Below are positions 13,450 to 19,699 of a DNA stretch of 22,648 nucleotides, piece by piece. How positions within the stretch are numbered: the stretch's first letter is position 1; the number at the start of each line of letters is the position of its first letter. The stretch is from a virus, in the IMG/VR virus record IMGVR_UViG_3300046462_000676, positions 1-22,648 of that record; one strand, written 5' to 3'. The translations under genes were made by a program, and so were the position numbers. Below the pieces are notes generated by a model. That model made no database searches and was not told where the DNA came from. It was given only the letters and a program-made list of their open reading frames with translations.

Positions 13450-14153
13450 GGCACGACCCTCCAATCCTGGGCCAGCATGTCGGATTGGCTCGCCAGCCAG
13501 CCCATCAGGATTTCGCCGGTCGCCGTCTTCATGATGAAGCAAGGCAGCACCTTGACCGTCCCGCCGGGCTGCGCGCGAGCGTAATCGCGGGCCGGCTTTG
13601 ACCACAGCTTTTCGCTGTAGACTTCGCGCGGGCCTTCCACGCCCGACAGAGCGATCCACATATCCTTGCCGTTCCATCCTTCGCGCTGGACTTTGCAGCC
13701 GGCCCGCATTTGCAGGATGGCCGTGCCAAAATCCGTGCCGTAGGAATTTTCGAATTGCTTGAGGTCGCTGGTGACTGGAGGCCGACGCAGCAATTCCATT
13801 TCCGTTGGCTTGTCGCCGCCGGGCATGCGGTCCTCGCCTTGCATCTGAACGAAGCCTGTCCCGTAGATCATGGCGTCTTTCGCCGCCTTTATGACTTCGT
13901 TATCACGCGGGCCGGTGGGGTTGTCGTCCAGCAGCGCCTCCATATTTCGGCGCTGCTCAGGCGTCTGGAGGGGGTGTCCAAAGTCGCCGGCCAGCGGAAT
14001 GCCCTGCATTTCGGGGTCTTGAGGGTCGAAAAGGTTGTCGTCGCCGGGCTTTCTATGCGATCCGGCGATGCTGGGGCGGTGATGGACCGGCCCGGTGGGG
14101 TGGGCCTCGTCCAAAGCAGCCTGAATTGACGGTTTGATGTGTCCGTTGGTCAT
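13446..14153 (-). CDS. Tad2-like (DUF2829) anti-Thoeris protein with long N-terminal extension
   Basis: A 235-residue protein, ATG 14153 in an ATGA overlap. Residues 139-235 match the Tad2 domain: TDFGTAILQMRAGCKVQREGWNGKDMWIAL, then a loop, then KVLPCFIMKTATGEILMGWLASQSDMLAQDWRVV. The family hallmarks RxGWNGK, FIxMKT and WxxSQxDMLAxDW are all present. Tad2 proteins bind the gcADPR signal made by the bacterial Thoeris defence system and so protect the phage; others of the family bind related cyclic nucleotides. Typical Tad2 is about 90-130 residues. Here residues 1-138 are additional, Pro/Asp-rich with HPTGPVHHRPSIAG and a helix (NEVIKAAKDAMIYG), of unknown purpose. The gene lies in a chain of small accessory genes. 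Confidence 0.82.
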   Translation of the reverse strand: MTNGHIKPSIQAALDEAHPTGPVHHRPSIAGSHRKPGDDNLFDPQDPEMQGIPLAGDFGHPLQTPEQRRNMEALLDDNPTGPRDNEVIKAAKDAMIYGTGFVQMQGEDRMPGGDKPTEMELLRRPPVTSDLKQFENSYGTDFGTAILQMRAGCKVQREGWNGKDMWIALSGVEGPREVYSEKLWSKPARDYARAQPGGTVKVLPCFIMKTATGEILMGWLASQSDMLAQDWRVVP

Positions 14154-14305
14154 TTTTTGCTCTCATGCATGTCGCGGTGGGGGTGTTTTTCGACTTCGTG
14201 GACGGTTTCACGACGTTTTTCGGGCTTTTCAGCCTCTTTTTCGGGTTTTTCGGCTGTTTTTGGAGCCTTCTCCGTCACGGACGTGGGGTTATTGCGGAAA
14301 AACAT
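14150..14305 (-). CDS. 51-residue Lys/Glu-rich peptide
   Basis: ATG 14305 is preceded by GGAGG at 7 bases, the best ribosome site nearby, just after TerL. The product is MFFRNNPTSVTEKAPKTAEK, then PEKEAEKPEKRRETVHEVEK, ending HPHRDMHESKK. It is almost all charged and disordered, with PEK-type repeats (EKPEK). It is joined to the Tad2-like gene by an ATGA overlap, so translation of the two is probably coupled. The function is unknown; it could be a leader that sets translation of the Tad2-like protein. Confidence 0.55.
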   Translation of the reverse strand: MFFRNNPTSVTEKAPKTAEKPEKEAEKPEKRRETVHEVEKHPHRDMHESKK

Positions 14306-14321
14306 GACTTTTCCTCCATAG

Positions 14322-15950
14322 TTAACCAGGGTAGAGCGGTTCAAGGGGCCGATTACGACCATATTCCACCTCTTCGTTCATTTCCGCCAGCCTTTCGTCG
14401 GATCTGACGAGGAGGCCGCAGTCGCGGAGGTGCCGGATGGCCTGGGATGTGGTGTCGGTGAGGTCGTCATGCAGCGCCTTGGGGAAGGAAGCCACTTGCC
14501 TGATCACCATTTCCGCCCATTCCTTGTCTGGCGCGTAAATCATGCCCTCCGCGAACAGCGGCTGGACGCTGTAAAGACGCGCCAGCTTGTCCTGGTTGCC
14601 AGGGTTGATCAAATGAACCGCCCAAGGCTCGTGGCCATAGAGCCGGCGCATTTCCTGAGCGACGCTGATGCCGCTGGCCTTGGCCTCGACCAGCAGCCGG
14701 TCGACCTTCAGCTTCTTGCAATGGAGGGCGACTTTAGCCACCAGATCGGAAAGGGACAGGCGCTCGGTCCAGGCGTACATCAAAATGACGCGCGGGGCGG
14801 CGTTGAGGCTGGAGTTGGGCGCTCCTTCCGGCATTTCCTTGGGATGGCCGTAGCGATCCACCAGGCGGGTGGCGGCGTTGCGGGTGTCGCCTGAAAACAC
14901 CCCCCACACCGTCATGGCGCTGGGGTCGTTCTCCTGCTTCAGGCCGTAGGCGGTGTCGATCGAGGCGACGATAAAGTCGAGCGCGGGAAATTCCGGCTTG
15001 TCCCACAAGATCCAGTCGGCGTCCTTGATGACGCCGCCTCCTCGCGGGACCGGGGCCTGCTGCATCTGGCCGGCGGTGGCGAACGGCCCCATGATCCGCT
15101 CTTCGCGTTCGACCACGTCGAGGGGAAAGCGGGCGGGAAAATAAAGCTGGCCGGGGATGGTGCGGGGGTCGGTGAAGCCGAGCATGGTGGGATGGGCGCG
15201 ATCCGGATCGTAGCGCATCGGGATCATGATGTGATCGTAGCCGAGCTTCTTGTCGAGGATCATCCCGGACAGATCGGCCTCGTGCAGCCGCTGCATGATG
15301 ACGACGATCGCGGACTTGCGCGGCGAATTGAGGCGGGTCGGGACAGACTCCCTGAACCACAGGTTGACGCTCTCGCGGGTGCTGTCGGAGTTGGCGTTCT
15401 TGACGCTGAGAGCGTCGTCGATCAGGACGCGGTCGGCGCGGTGGCCGGTGTCAGCGCCCGCCGCGACCGCCCTGCGCCATCCGGAGCGGGTGTTTTCGAA
15501 CACCGTCTTGGAGTTCTGGTCGCCAGTCAGTTGCACCAGACTGCCCCAGTGCTTCTGGTACCATTGGGTGGTGACCAGGCGGCGCATGCGAATGCTGTCG
15601 CGCTCGACCAATTCGATGTTATGGGACGCGCAGAGATAGCGCATATGGGGCAGCGCCGCCGGCCCCCACTCCCAGGCTGGCCAAAAGACGTTGAGGAGGA
15701 GAGATTTCATCCCTCCTGGAGGGATATTAATAAGGAGACGGTTGTAGGGCTTGCCATCGACGGAAGCGCCGTCGGTGATCGCCTCCAGGTGCTCGCAGAT
15801 ATAAGGAAGGTGCCAGTTGTCGATCATCGGCTGGCCCGGCTCGACCTCCTTCCAGGCCCGCTTGACGAACTCGTGCAGGGACCGCTCGCAAAATTCCTTG
15901 TCGATGCGATCGAGGACGTCCTGGGGGTCGACCTTCTGGAGCGCGGTCAT
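14322..15950 (-). CDS. Terminase large subunit
   Basis: A 542-residue packaging motor that cuts concatemeric DNA and drives it into the head. ATPase part: a Walker A-like loop INIPPGGMKS (residues 75-83), Walker B RVLIDDA (174-180, with D178/D179) and a coupling segment VVIMQRLHEADLSG (216-229). Nuclease part (RNase H fold): SIDTAYG (D332), LLVEAKASG (E422) and HDDLTDTT (D495/D496/D499), the expected acidic set. Length is normal for the family. Start ATG 15950 overlaps the preceding stop (ATGA). The short P-loop PPGGMKS resembles the PPxxxKS found in podovirus and N4-like terminases. It lies downstream of TerS but is separated from it by three tiny genes. Confidence 0.93.
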   Translation of the reverse strand: MTALQKVDPQDVLDRIDKEFCERSLHEFVKRAWKEVEPGQPMIDNWHLPYICEHLEAITDGASVDGKPYNRLLINIPPGGMKSLLLNVFWPAWEWGPAALPHMRYLCASHNIELVERDSIRMRRLVTTQWYQKHWGSLVQLTGDQNSKTVFENTRSGWRRAVAAGADTGHRADRVLIDDALSVKNANSDSTRESVNLWFRESVPTRLNSPRKSAIVVIMQRLHEADLSGMILDKKLGYDHIMIPMRYDPDRAHPTMLGFTDPRTIPGQLYFPARFPLDVVEREERIMGPFATAGQMQQAPVPRGGGVIKDADWILWDKPEFPALDFIVASIDTAYGLKQENDPSAMTVWGVFSGDTRNAATRLVDRYGHPKEMPEGAPNSSLNAAPRVILMYAWTERLSLSDLVAKVALHCKKLKVDRLLVEAKASGISVAQEMRRLYGHEPWAVHLINPGNQDKLARLYSVQPLFAEGMIYAPDKEWAEMVIRQVASFPKALHDDLTDTTSQAIRHLRDCGLLVRSDERLAEMNEEVEYGRNRPLEPLYPG

Positions 15951-16132
15951 CCGAACACCATGCCTTTATCAAGCGCCAGCATATAAGAAATGGCGGCCAA
16001 ATGATTCTCCCAGTCGGGATTGATAAAGCGCCAGGCGTGGACGCAGGCAGTGTAGGATCCGAACCACATCGGCGCCCAGTCGCAGGACGAAGAGAGGGAA
16101 ATTCCCAGCTTAAGAGCAGGGTCGTTCTTCAC
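15947..16132 (-). CDS. 61-residue protein of unknown function (GTG start)
   Basis: A small protein starting at GTG 16132 in a GTGA overlap and ending in the ATGA overlap with TerL. The sequence MKNDPALKLGISLSSSCDWA is followed by PMWFGSYTACVHAWRFI and NPDWENHLAAISYMLALDKG. It has five Trp/Phe-type aromatic residues in the middle and looks like a compact helical protein. It could support terminase or be an accessory factor. It is supported by overlap architecture only. Confidence 0.5.
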   Translation of the reverse strand: MKNDPALKLGISLSSSCDWAPMWFGSYTACVHAWRFINPDWENHLAAISYMLALDKGMVFG

Positions 16133-16341
16133 TGCAACTCCCCGATCTGGCGCTTGATTTCTTCGACCGGGAGCCGCAGCCAGGCGGGATCGCAAATGGC
16201 GTGAATGGCGAAAACGTAGCGGGCCTCAGCAAAGTCGCGGGCCTGTTCCTTGCAGATCGGCCAGAGGTATTGAACGTCGATGGCCCGCTGTTGCGCCGCC
16301 CACCAGTCCTGAAGCAGGGAAATCGGGTTGGGGATTTTCAT
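16129..16341 (-). CDS. 70-residue helical protein of unknown function
   Basis: ATG 16341 overlaps the upstream stop (ATGA), so the 32 residues of open frame before it are not counted. The product MKIPNPISLLQDWWAAQQRA, then IDVQYLWPICKEQARDFAEARYVFAIHAICDPAWLRLP, is helical. The pattern LWPICKxxA ... A-F-x-x-HA-x-xDPAW occurs in short proteins of other phages without a known role. It lies in the TerS-to-TerL interval. Confidence 0.55.
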   Translation of the reverse strand: MKIPNPISLLQDWWAAQQRAIDVQYLWPICKEQARDFAEARYVFAIHAICDPAWLRLPVEEIKRQIGELQ

Positions 16342-16559
16342 AAATGCCCCGCCGGCGCCCAGGTCTTGAGATCCTTGATGGCGAAACAAAAAGCAGGCTC
16401 CGTCGAGGGGTGGGCGGGAATGACCTGCATCTTCCACTCGCCGTCGATAAACTGGACGTTGAGCGGGAAGATCCGGCCTTCATAGGGTTTCGGGCCTTCG
16501 ACGGTAATATCCACCAGGGAGCGGGGAGCGGGCTTGAAGGGGGGCATGGGCAGGGTCAC
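16338..16559 (-). CDS. 73-residue protein starting MTLPMPPFKPAP (GTG start)
   Basis: The frame starts with GTG 16559, overlapping the TerS stop (GTGA); ATG 16547 is an alternative with GAGGAG 11 bases upstream and would give MPPFKPAPRSLV. The rest reads VDITVEGPKPYEGRIFPLNV and EWKMQVIPAHPSTEPAFCFA, a likely small beta protein. The start MPPFKPAP resembles MTPFKPEP of the 13136-13327 protein. Role unknown. Confidence 0.55.
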   Translation of the reverse strand: MTLPMPPFKPAPRSLVDITVEGPKPYEGRIFPLNVQFIDGEWKMQVIPAHPSTEPAFCFAIKDLKTWAPAGHL

Positions 16560-17119
16560 TCCTCATCGTCTTCGGGATTATGGCTGGAATGCCCGATCGC
16601 TTTCTGCAGCGCCTTTTCGGCCTGGAGAAGCTCCTCGTTGGTGAGGCGGGAAATGTCGATCTTGGTCAAGGTGTTGATATTGACGTTGGAAACCGTCTCG
16701 ACCTGGCGGCGATCGCCGTAGAAGCGAGGAGAGCGTTTGACCGCCAGCCACTCCCTGGCGTGAATGCGGTGGGGCAGCTTGGCGACATCGAGGTCAGTGA
16801 TTGCCTCGTCGGCAATGGTCACGATCTCGCGGGCGATGTCATCGGCATATAGCTCTCGCGCCGCCGCGAAGGCCCGCGCGAACTCCGGGTGCTCCTCCAG
16901 CCAATAATACATAATCCGGGCGTTGGGCGCCCAGACCGCCTCCAGCGCGATCTGGCGCAAGGTCTTGCCGTCGGTGACCATATCGCAAATCCGCTCGGCT
17001 ATCTCCGGAGTGTAGACAGCGGCCCACGGCGGCTTGACCTCCGGGGGCGTCGGCGCCGCCTTAACGGACTGCGCTAACTCGTAGCGAGCGATGCGCCGGT
17101 TTTGCTTCTTGGTGGGCAT
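16556..17119 (-). CDS. Terminase small subunit (Sf6-like)
   Basis: A 187-residue protein. The frame is open back to 17308, but ATG 17119 has GGAGG at 8 bases and the natural N-terminus MPTKKQNRRIARYELAQ; the extra part is Pro/Ser-rich and unlike protein. The N-terminal part is basic. Residues about 40-75 read YTPEIAERICDMVTDGKTLR, then QIALEAVWAPNARIMYYW, a helix-turn-helix that would bind the pac/cos site. Then EHPEFARAFAAARELYADDIAREIVTIADEA and HRIHAREWLAVKRSPRFYGDR, a pattern typical of Sf6-like small terminases. It recognises phage DNA and loads TerL. It is the first gene of the leftward block, with a promoter-like site just upstream. Confidence 0.88.
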   Translation of the reverse strand: MPTKKQNRRIARYELAQSVKAAPTPPEVKPPWAAVYTPEIAERICDMVTDGKTLRQIALEAVWAPNARIMYYWLEEHPEFARAFAAARELYADDIAREIVTIADEAITDLDVAKLPHRIHAREWLAVKRSPRFYGDRRQVETVSNVNINTLTKIDISRLTNEELLQAEKALQKAIGHSSHNPEDDEE

Positions 17120-17149
17120 GGCGTGGGCCTCCGGGAGAGGGGTCGGGGG

Positions 17150-17179
17150 AGTATATGAGGGAAATGGGCTTGCCGGCAA
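17150..17179 (-). promoter_or_regulatory. Candidate sigma-70-like promoter of the packaging/head block
   Basis: On the minus strand TTGCCG (17179-17174) and TATACT (17155-17150) are 18 bases apart, 4/6 and 5/6 of the consensus, placed 31 bases before the TerS start codon. The -35 box is part of the palindrome TTGCCGGCAA (17170-17179), so a rightward -35 box is present too, although no good rightward -10 box follows. Confidence 0.5.
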
Positions 17180-17234
17180 GAGCGAAAACGGGTTAGACAA
17201 GCGAGTACGAAATTGGGAGGAGGAGAGTGTGGAG

Positions 17235-17615
17235 ATGGGAAAGAATAGAGCGCCAGAAATGGTTTCGGACGACTGTGGGGGGTACGACCCCTTCACCCAG
17301 ATCTGCAAGCCTTACGACTACAGCCGCCATGGCTTCAAGCTATCGAAGTGGGAAACCCGCATCCTGCCAAGGATAAATATGTGCGTGTGGGTCGCGGATA
17401 GACAATTCGAGATCTACACCCTCTATGCCGAGGGCGTCCAGGAAAGCAAGATCGACCTGCTGGAGGCGATTACGGCGCATATCGACACCTGGGAGGGGGA
17501 CTCGGCGGGGGAAATGAACGATACGTTGGAAGCCTTGGAGAATCTCGTCACTGGGCTGAATGACCTCATGATCAAGGTTAGGGGGAAGATTGAGAAAAGT
17601 TCAAAACAAGCCTAG
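17235..17615 (+). CDS. Soluble protein of unknown function, divergent from the terminase operon
   Basis: A 126-residue protein read rightward. The frame is open further left, but the purine tract AGGAGG (17218-17223) lies ahead of both the GTG at 17229 and the ATG at 17235; I use the ATG (MGKNRAPEMVSDDCGGYDPF). The rest, QICKPYDYSRHGFKLSKWETRILPRINMCVWVADRQFEIYTLYAEG, then a helical part ending in LMIKVRGKIEKSSKQA, looks like a real acidic-helical protein. I do not recognise it. It is the only plus-strand gene left of 18351 and is followed at once by a strong RNA hairpin. It could be a regulator. Confidence 0.68.
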   Translation: MGKNRAPEMVSDDCGGYDPFTQICKPYDYSRHGFKLSKWETRILPRINMCVWVADRQFEIYTLYAEGVQESKIDLLEAITAHIDTWEGDSAGEMNDTLEALENLVTGLNDLMIKVRGKIEKSSKQA

Positions 17616-17619
17616 TGAA

Positions 17620-17655
17620 ACGTGGGAAATGAATGAGAGCATTCGTTTCCCATGT
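17620..17655 (+). terminator. 16-bp stem-loop after the 17235-17615 gene
   Basis: Arms 17620-17635 and 17640-17655 form sixteen pairs closed by the tetraloop AGAG. Two of the pairs are G-U (17622/17653 and 17630/17645). G-U pairs form only in the plus-strand RNA; in the opposite RNA they would be A-C mismatches, so this is a structure of the rightward transcript. It starts 4 bases after the stop and is followed by CCGTTTATT. It is a terminator or RNA 3'-end element with a weak U-tract. Confidence 0.6.
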
Positions 17656-17752
17656 CCGTTTATTGGTCAACAACCGAATACGTTTGAAAACCAGGGAAAA
17701 TTTTATAGAAAAATTTTTGGGGCTTATAGTATACTCTGAGCCGCCTATTAGC

Positions 17753-17774
17753 GGGGGTACCCCCCTCATTTTTT
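17753..17774 (+). terminator. Possible second terminator (GGGGGTACCCCC with T run)
   Basis: A palindromic GGGGGTACCCCC (17753-17764) is followed by CTCATTTTTT. The usable stem is short (GGGG, 4-base loop, CCCC), but the T6 run makes a terminator for rightward transcription plausible. The surrounding 260 bases between the convergent genes are A+T-rich with no convincing gene. Confidence 0.4.
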
Positions 17775-17832
17775 CGATCGAGGCCTGTGATCCCCCTGTC
17801 AGCACCCTGCCAGAACAGACCGGGAACGGCCA

Positions 17833-17859
17833 TGTCAGGGGGCTGTCAGCCCCCTGACA
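17833..17859. terminator. 11-bp G+C-rich hairpin beyond the 17876-18181 gene
   Basis: TGTCAGGGGGC and GCCCCCTGACA flank the loop TGTCA. It begins 16 bases after the leftward gene's stop. No U-tract follows on the minus strand. A further CCCCCTGTCAG lies at about 17793. It may be a terminator-like barrier between convergent genes or a protein-binding site. Confidence 0.4.
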
Positions 17860-17875
17860 GGCCTGGGCCTGGGCG

Positions 17876-18181
17876 TTAGCCCTCGCCGGCCAGGGCGGCG
17901 GCGTAAGCGGCGGCGCCCTCGGCGGCGACGCTTGGCTCGGTCCACCCCAGGGCGCGCGCCTCATGCTCGGCATAGGTGCGCGCCGATCGCGCCGCCTGCT
18001 CTGCCCGGCTGATCCAGCCAGGCTCACCCGTGCGCAGCACCCTCACCTCTTGGAACTCGTTCCGCTCGCGACGCAGGCGGGCGATGTCGTCGCGCACATA
18101 CTTGGGCAGGATGCGCCCCTCGTGTATGACGCGCCAGGCGTCGGATCCCTTGTGGAAGGGCAGGCCTTGAACTTGCAGCAT
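17876..18181 (-). CDS. Small helical protein of unknown function, divergent from the plus-strand operon
   Basis: A 101-residue protein; ATG 18181 has AAGG 8 bases upstream. MLQVQGLPFHKGSDAWRVIH begins it; then a basic helix (YVRDDIARLRRERNEFQEVR) and an Ala-rich helical tail (AEQAARSARTYAEHEARALG). It has no domain I can name. Its promoter would share the control region 18182-18350 with the plus-strand operon, and a near-palindromic site covers the -35 box, so it is probably controlled together with that operon, for example as one arm of a divergent switch. Confidence 0.6.
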   Translation of the reverse strand: MLQVQGLPFHKGSDAWRVIHEGRILPKYVRDDIARLRRERNEFQEVRVLRTGEPGWISRAEQAARSARTYAEHEARALGWTEPSVAAEGAAAYAAALAGEG

Positions 18182-18216
18182 GTCGTGTGCCTTTCGTGTG
18201 CGGTTGTTAACTGGCC

Positions 18217-18247
18217 CTTATATGCCTGGCGTCAACCTAGTTGTCAA
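18217..18247 (-). promoter_or_regulatory. Candidate leftward promoter
   Basis: On the minus strand TTGACA (18247-18242, 6/6) is followed by TATAAG (18222-18217, 5/6) with a long 19-base spacer; CATATA at 17 bases is an alternative -10. The -35 box lies largely within operator site O1. It would drive the gene at 17876-18181. Confidence 0.5.
18231..18245. promoter_or_regulatory. Operator-like site O1
   Basis: GTCAAC-CTA-GTTGTC, a 6-3-6 near palindrome with one mismatch between halves. It overlaps the leftward -35 box. Its centre is 42 bp from that of O2, four helical turns. Confidence 0.55.
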
Positions 18248-18272
18248 GCGCGAAAATAATTTATTTTAATTT

Positions 18273-18287
18273 GTAAACCTAGTTGAC
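18273..18287. promoter_or_regulatory. Operator-like site O2
   Basis: GTAAAC-CTA-GTTGAC, extending to TTGTAAAC-CTA-GTTGACAA (18271-18289) with 7 of 8 half-site bases symmetric. The right half contains the -35 hexamer TTGACA of the rightward promoter, so binding there would block polymerase. An A+T-rich stretch (18248-18272) lies between O1 and O2. Confidence 0.6.
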
Positions 18288-18311
18288 AACCGAACACGCT
18301 CTGGCTATATT
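18283..18311 (+). promoter_or_regulatory. Strong rightward sigma-70-like promoter
   Basis: TTGACA (18283-18288, 6/6) and TATATT (18306-18311, 5/6) are 17 bases apart, an ideal arrangement. The start codon of the first gene of the operon lies 39 bases after the -10 box. Confidence 0.78.
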
Positions 18312-18350
18312 CGGGACAGTTCAACGCCGCAGACAAAAAGGCCTCTCCAA

Positions 18351-19136
18351 ATGATCCGCACAGCCTCCGACATGCTCGCCGCTCTCAAGTCTAACCGCTT
18401 CTGCGGCGTCGTGCTCTATCGCGGCCCGTCGATGATTGATGGCGCGCCGATCGTCGCCATCGCCAACAAAATCACCTCAGCGTCGACCAATGCCAAAACC
18501 GGCGCGATGGTTCAATCGTTCATCATCCGCTCGGACGTGTCGCCGGTCGTCGCCCTCAAGCAAGGCTTGGACAGCAGCGTGTGCGGCGATTGCCTGATGC
18601 GCCCCTATCTCGGCGGCGCTTGCTACGTCAACGTCGGTCGGTCTGTCCGTAGCGTTTACGAAACCCTGGTGCGCGGCGATCGCTACGCCGAGCCGGGCGT
18701 TGATTACGACGTCGCCATCCTGCCCGAATTGTTCGCCGGCCTGGGCTTCCGCCTCGGCACCTATGGCGACCCGGCTGCGGTCCCTTTCCAGGTTTGGCGC
18801 GCCGCCACGCTTCGCGCCGCCTTCACTAACGGCTATTCGCACCAATGGCGCGACGCTCGTTTCCAGGCTCTCAAGACCATTTGCATGGCGTCGTGCGACA
18901 GCCCGGCGGACCTGGCGGACGCGATCGCCGCCGGCTGGCGCTCGTTCCGCGTCCGCACCCCGTCGGAGGCGAAAGCCAAGGGTGAAGTGATTTGCCCCGC
19001 GTCGAAAGAGGCCGGCGTGAAGACGTCGTGCGACGCCTGCCAGGCCTGCGGCGGCACGAGCGCAAAGGCGAAAGCGTCGATGGTCATCATCGCCCACGGC
19101 GCAACCGCAAAGCGTTTTGTCGGCGCCCAGGCGTAA
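18351..19136 (+). CDS. Conserved Cys-rich phage/plasmid protein, function unknown (DUF7227-like)
   Basis: A 261-residue protein; ATG 18351 has AAGG 9 bases upstream. Recognisable blocks: RGPSMIDGAPIVAIA (24-38), KTGAMVQSFIIRSD (49-62), CGDC (78-81) with C91 in GGACYVNVG, RLGTYGDPAAVPFQVWR (134-150), GYSHQWRD (161-168), CMASCDS (178-184), AAGWRSFRV (193-201) and GEVICPASKEAG, then CDACQACGG (211-235). I recall this block order from a widespread phage and plasmid family (DUF7227 by memory) without a known reaction. Ten Cys in two clusters (C78, C81, C91; C215, C227, C230, C233) suggest metal or iron-sulphur binding; this is inference. It is the first gene of the operon and has a strong promoter. 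Confidence 0.72.
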   Translation: MIRTASDMLAALKSNRFCGVVLYRGPSMIDGAPIVAIANKITSASTNAKTGAMVQSFIIRSDVSPVVALKQGLDSSVCGDCLMRPYLGGACYVNVGRSVRSVYETLVRGDRYAEPGVDYDVAILPELFAGLGFRLGTYGDPAAVPFQVWRAATLRAAFTNGYSHQWRDARFQALKTICMASCDSPADLADAIAAGWRSFRVRTPSEAKAKGEVICPASKEAGVKTSCDACQACGGTSAKAKASMVIIAHGATAKRFVGAQA

Positions 19137-19143
19137 TTTTTTC

Positions 19144-19179
19144 GACAACTGGGTTGACAAGCCTGTCAACCCAGTTTAC
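19144..19179. promoter_or_regulatory. Operator-like pair O3 and O4
   Basis: GACAAC-TGG-GTTGAC (19144-19158) and GTCAAC-CCA-GTTTAC (19165-19179), each with one mismatch between halves, have the same 6-3-6 plan as O1 and O2. Their centres are 21 bp apart, two helical turns. O3 overlaps the TTGACA of the promoter before the second gene. Confidence 0.58.
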
Positions 19180-19182
19180 ATA
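19154..19182 (+). promoter_or_regulatory. Candidate promoter before the second operon gene
   Basis: TTGACA (19154-19159, 6/6) is followed 17 bases on by TACATA (19177-19182, 3/6); TATAAG (19181-19186) would be a better -10 but is 21 bases away. A weak promoter, or one that needs an activator, is likely. Confidence 0.45.
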
Positions 19183-19208
19183 TAAGTCACCAAACAGGAG
19201 CACACGTT

Positions 19209-19682
19209 ATGACCCAAACCGTTGACACCCTCAAGGCCGAAGGCCTGTATTTTGAAGCCGGCAAGCTCGCCCGCAAGCTCGGCAAAGACCGCCATTACGG
19301 ATGCCATTTCGGCATGCGGTCGACATACGATTACGCCGTTTCGTCGTTTTATCAGGGCTTTGACGCGCCGGCGGACAAGCCCCGCCTGGCGCCGGCCTGC
19401 AACGCGCGCATCGTGCAAGTGCTGATCCATGGCGCTAAAGGCGACTTGGCTTTCGACGCCGCCGGCGACATCCGCTATGGCTGGGACGCCGAGCGCGACT
19501 GTCGCACCGCCGCCGGCGTTGGCCCGATCCTGGTCAAAAACACGCGCGACGCTCTCGTGATCACTGAATCCGGCCTGGAATGGATCCTGGAAAACCTGCA
19601 GGGCTGCATGACCAAAAACGACGAGCGCCAGGCCCTGGCGTTCCTCAAAGGCAACGCCGACGCCACCCGCGCCTATCGCTGA
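19209..19682 (+). CDS. Soluble protein of unknown function
   Basis: A 157-residue protein; AGGAG lies 8 bases before ATG 19209. MTQTVDTLKAEGLYFEAGKL begins it. The middle has HYGCHFGMRSTYDYAVSSFYQGF and ARIVQVLIHGAKGDLAFDAAG, and the end has a short helix (GLEWILENLQGCMTKNDERQAL). No known domain is visible. It has its own operator pair and promoter-like site, so it may be expressed separately from the Cys-rich protein. Functions linked to early host takeover or regulation are possible but not shown. Confidence 0.65.
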   Translation: MTQTVDTLKAEGLYFEAGKLARKLGKDRHYGCHFGMRSTYDYAVSSFYQGFDAPADKPRLAPACNARIVQVLIHGAKGDLAFDAAGDIRYGWDAERDCRTAAGVGPILVKNTRDALVITESGLEWILENLQGCMTKNDERQALAFLKGNADATRAYR

Positions 19683-19699
19683 ACCAAAGGAAAACCGCC

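Noticed and set aside
15192-15986. Plus-strand 264-residue open frame opposite TerL
   Set aside because: The antisense of TerL; no ribosome site and composition typical of a shadow frame.
17120-17308. 63-residue N-terminal extension of TerS
   Set aside because: It runs through the promoter-like region, is Pro/Ser-rich and lacks a ribosome site; the ATG at 17119 has a good one.
17633-17857. Plus-strand 74-residue open frame
   Set aside because: Its start lies inside the 16-bp hairpin, and there is no ribosome site; the stretch is better read as structured intergenic DNA.
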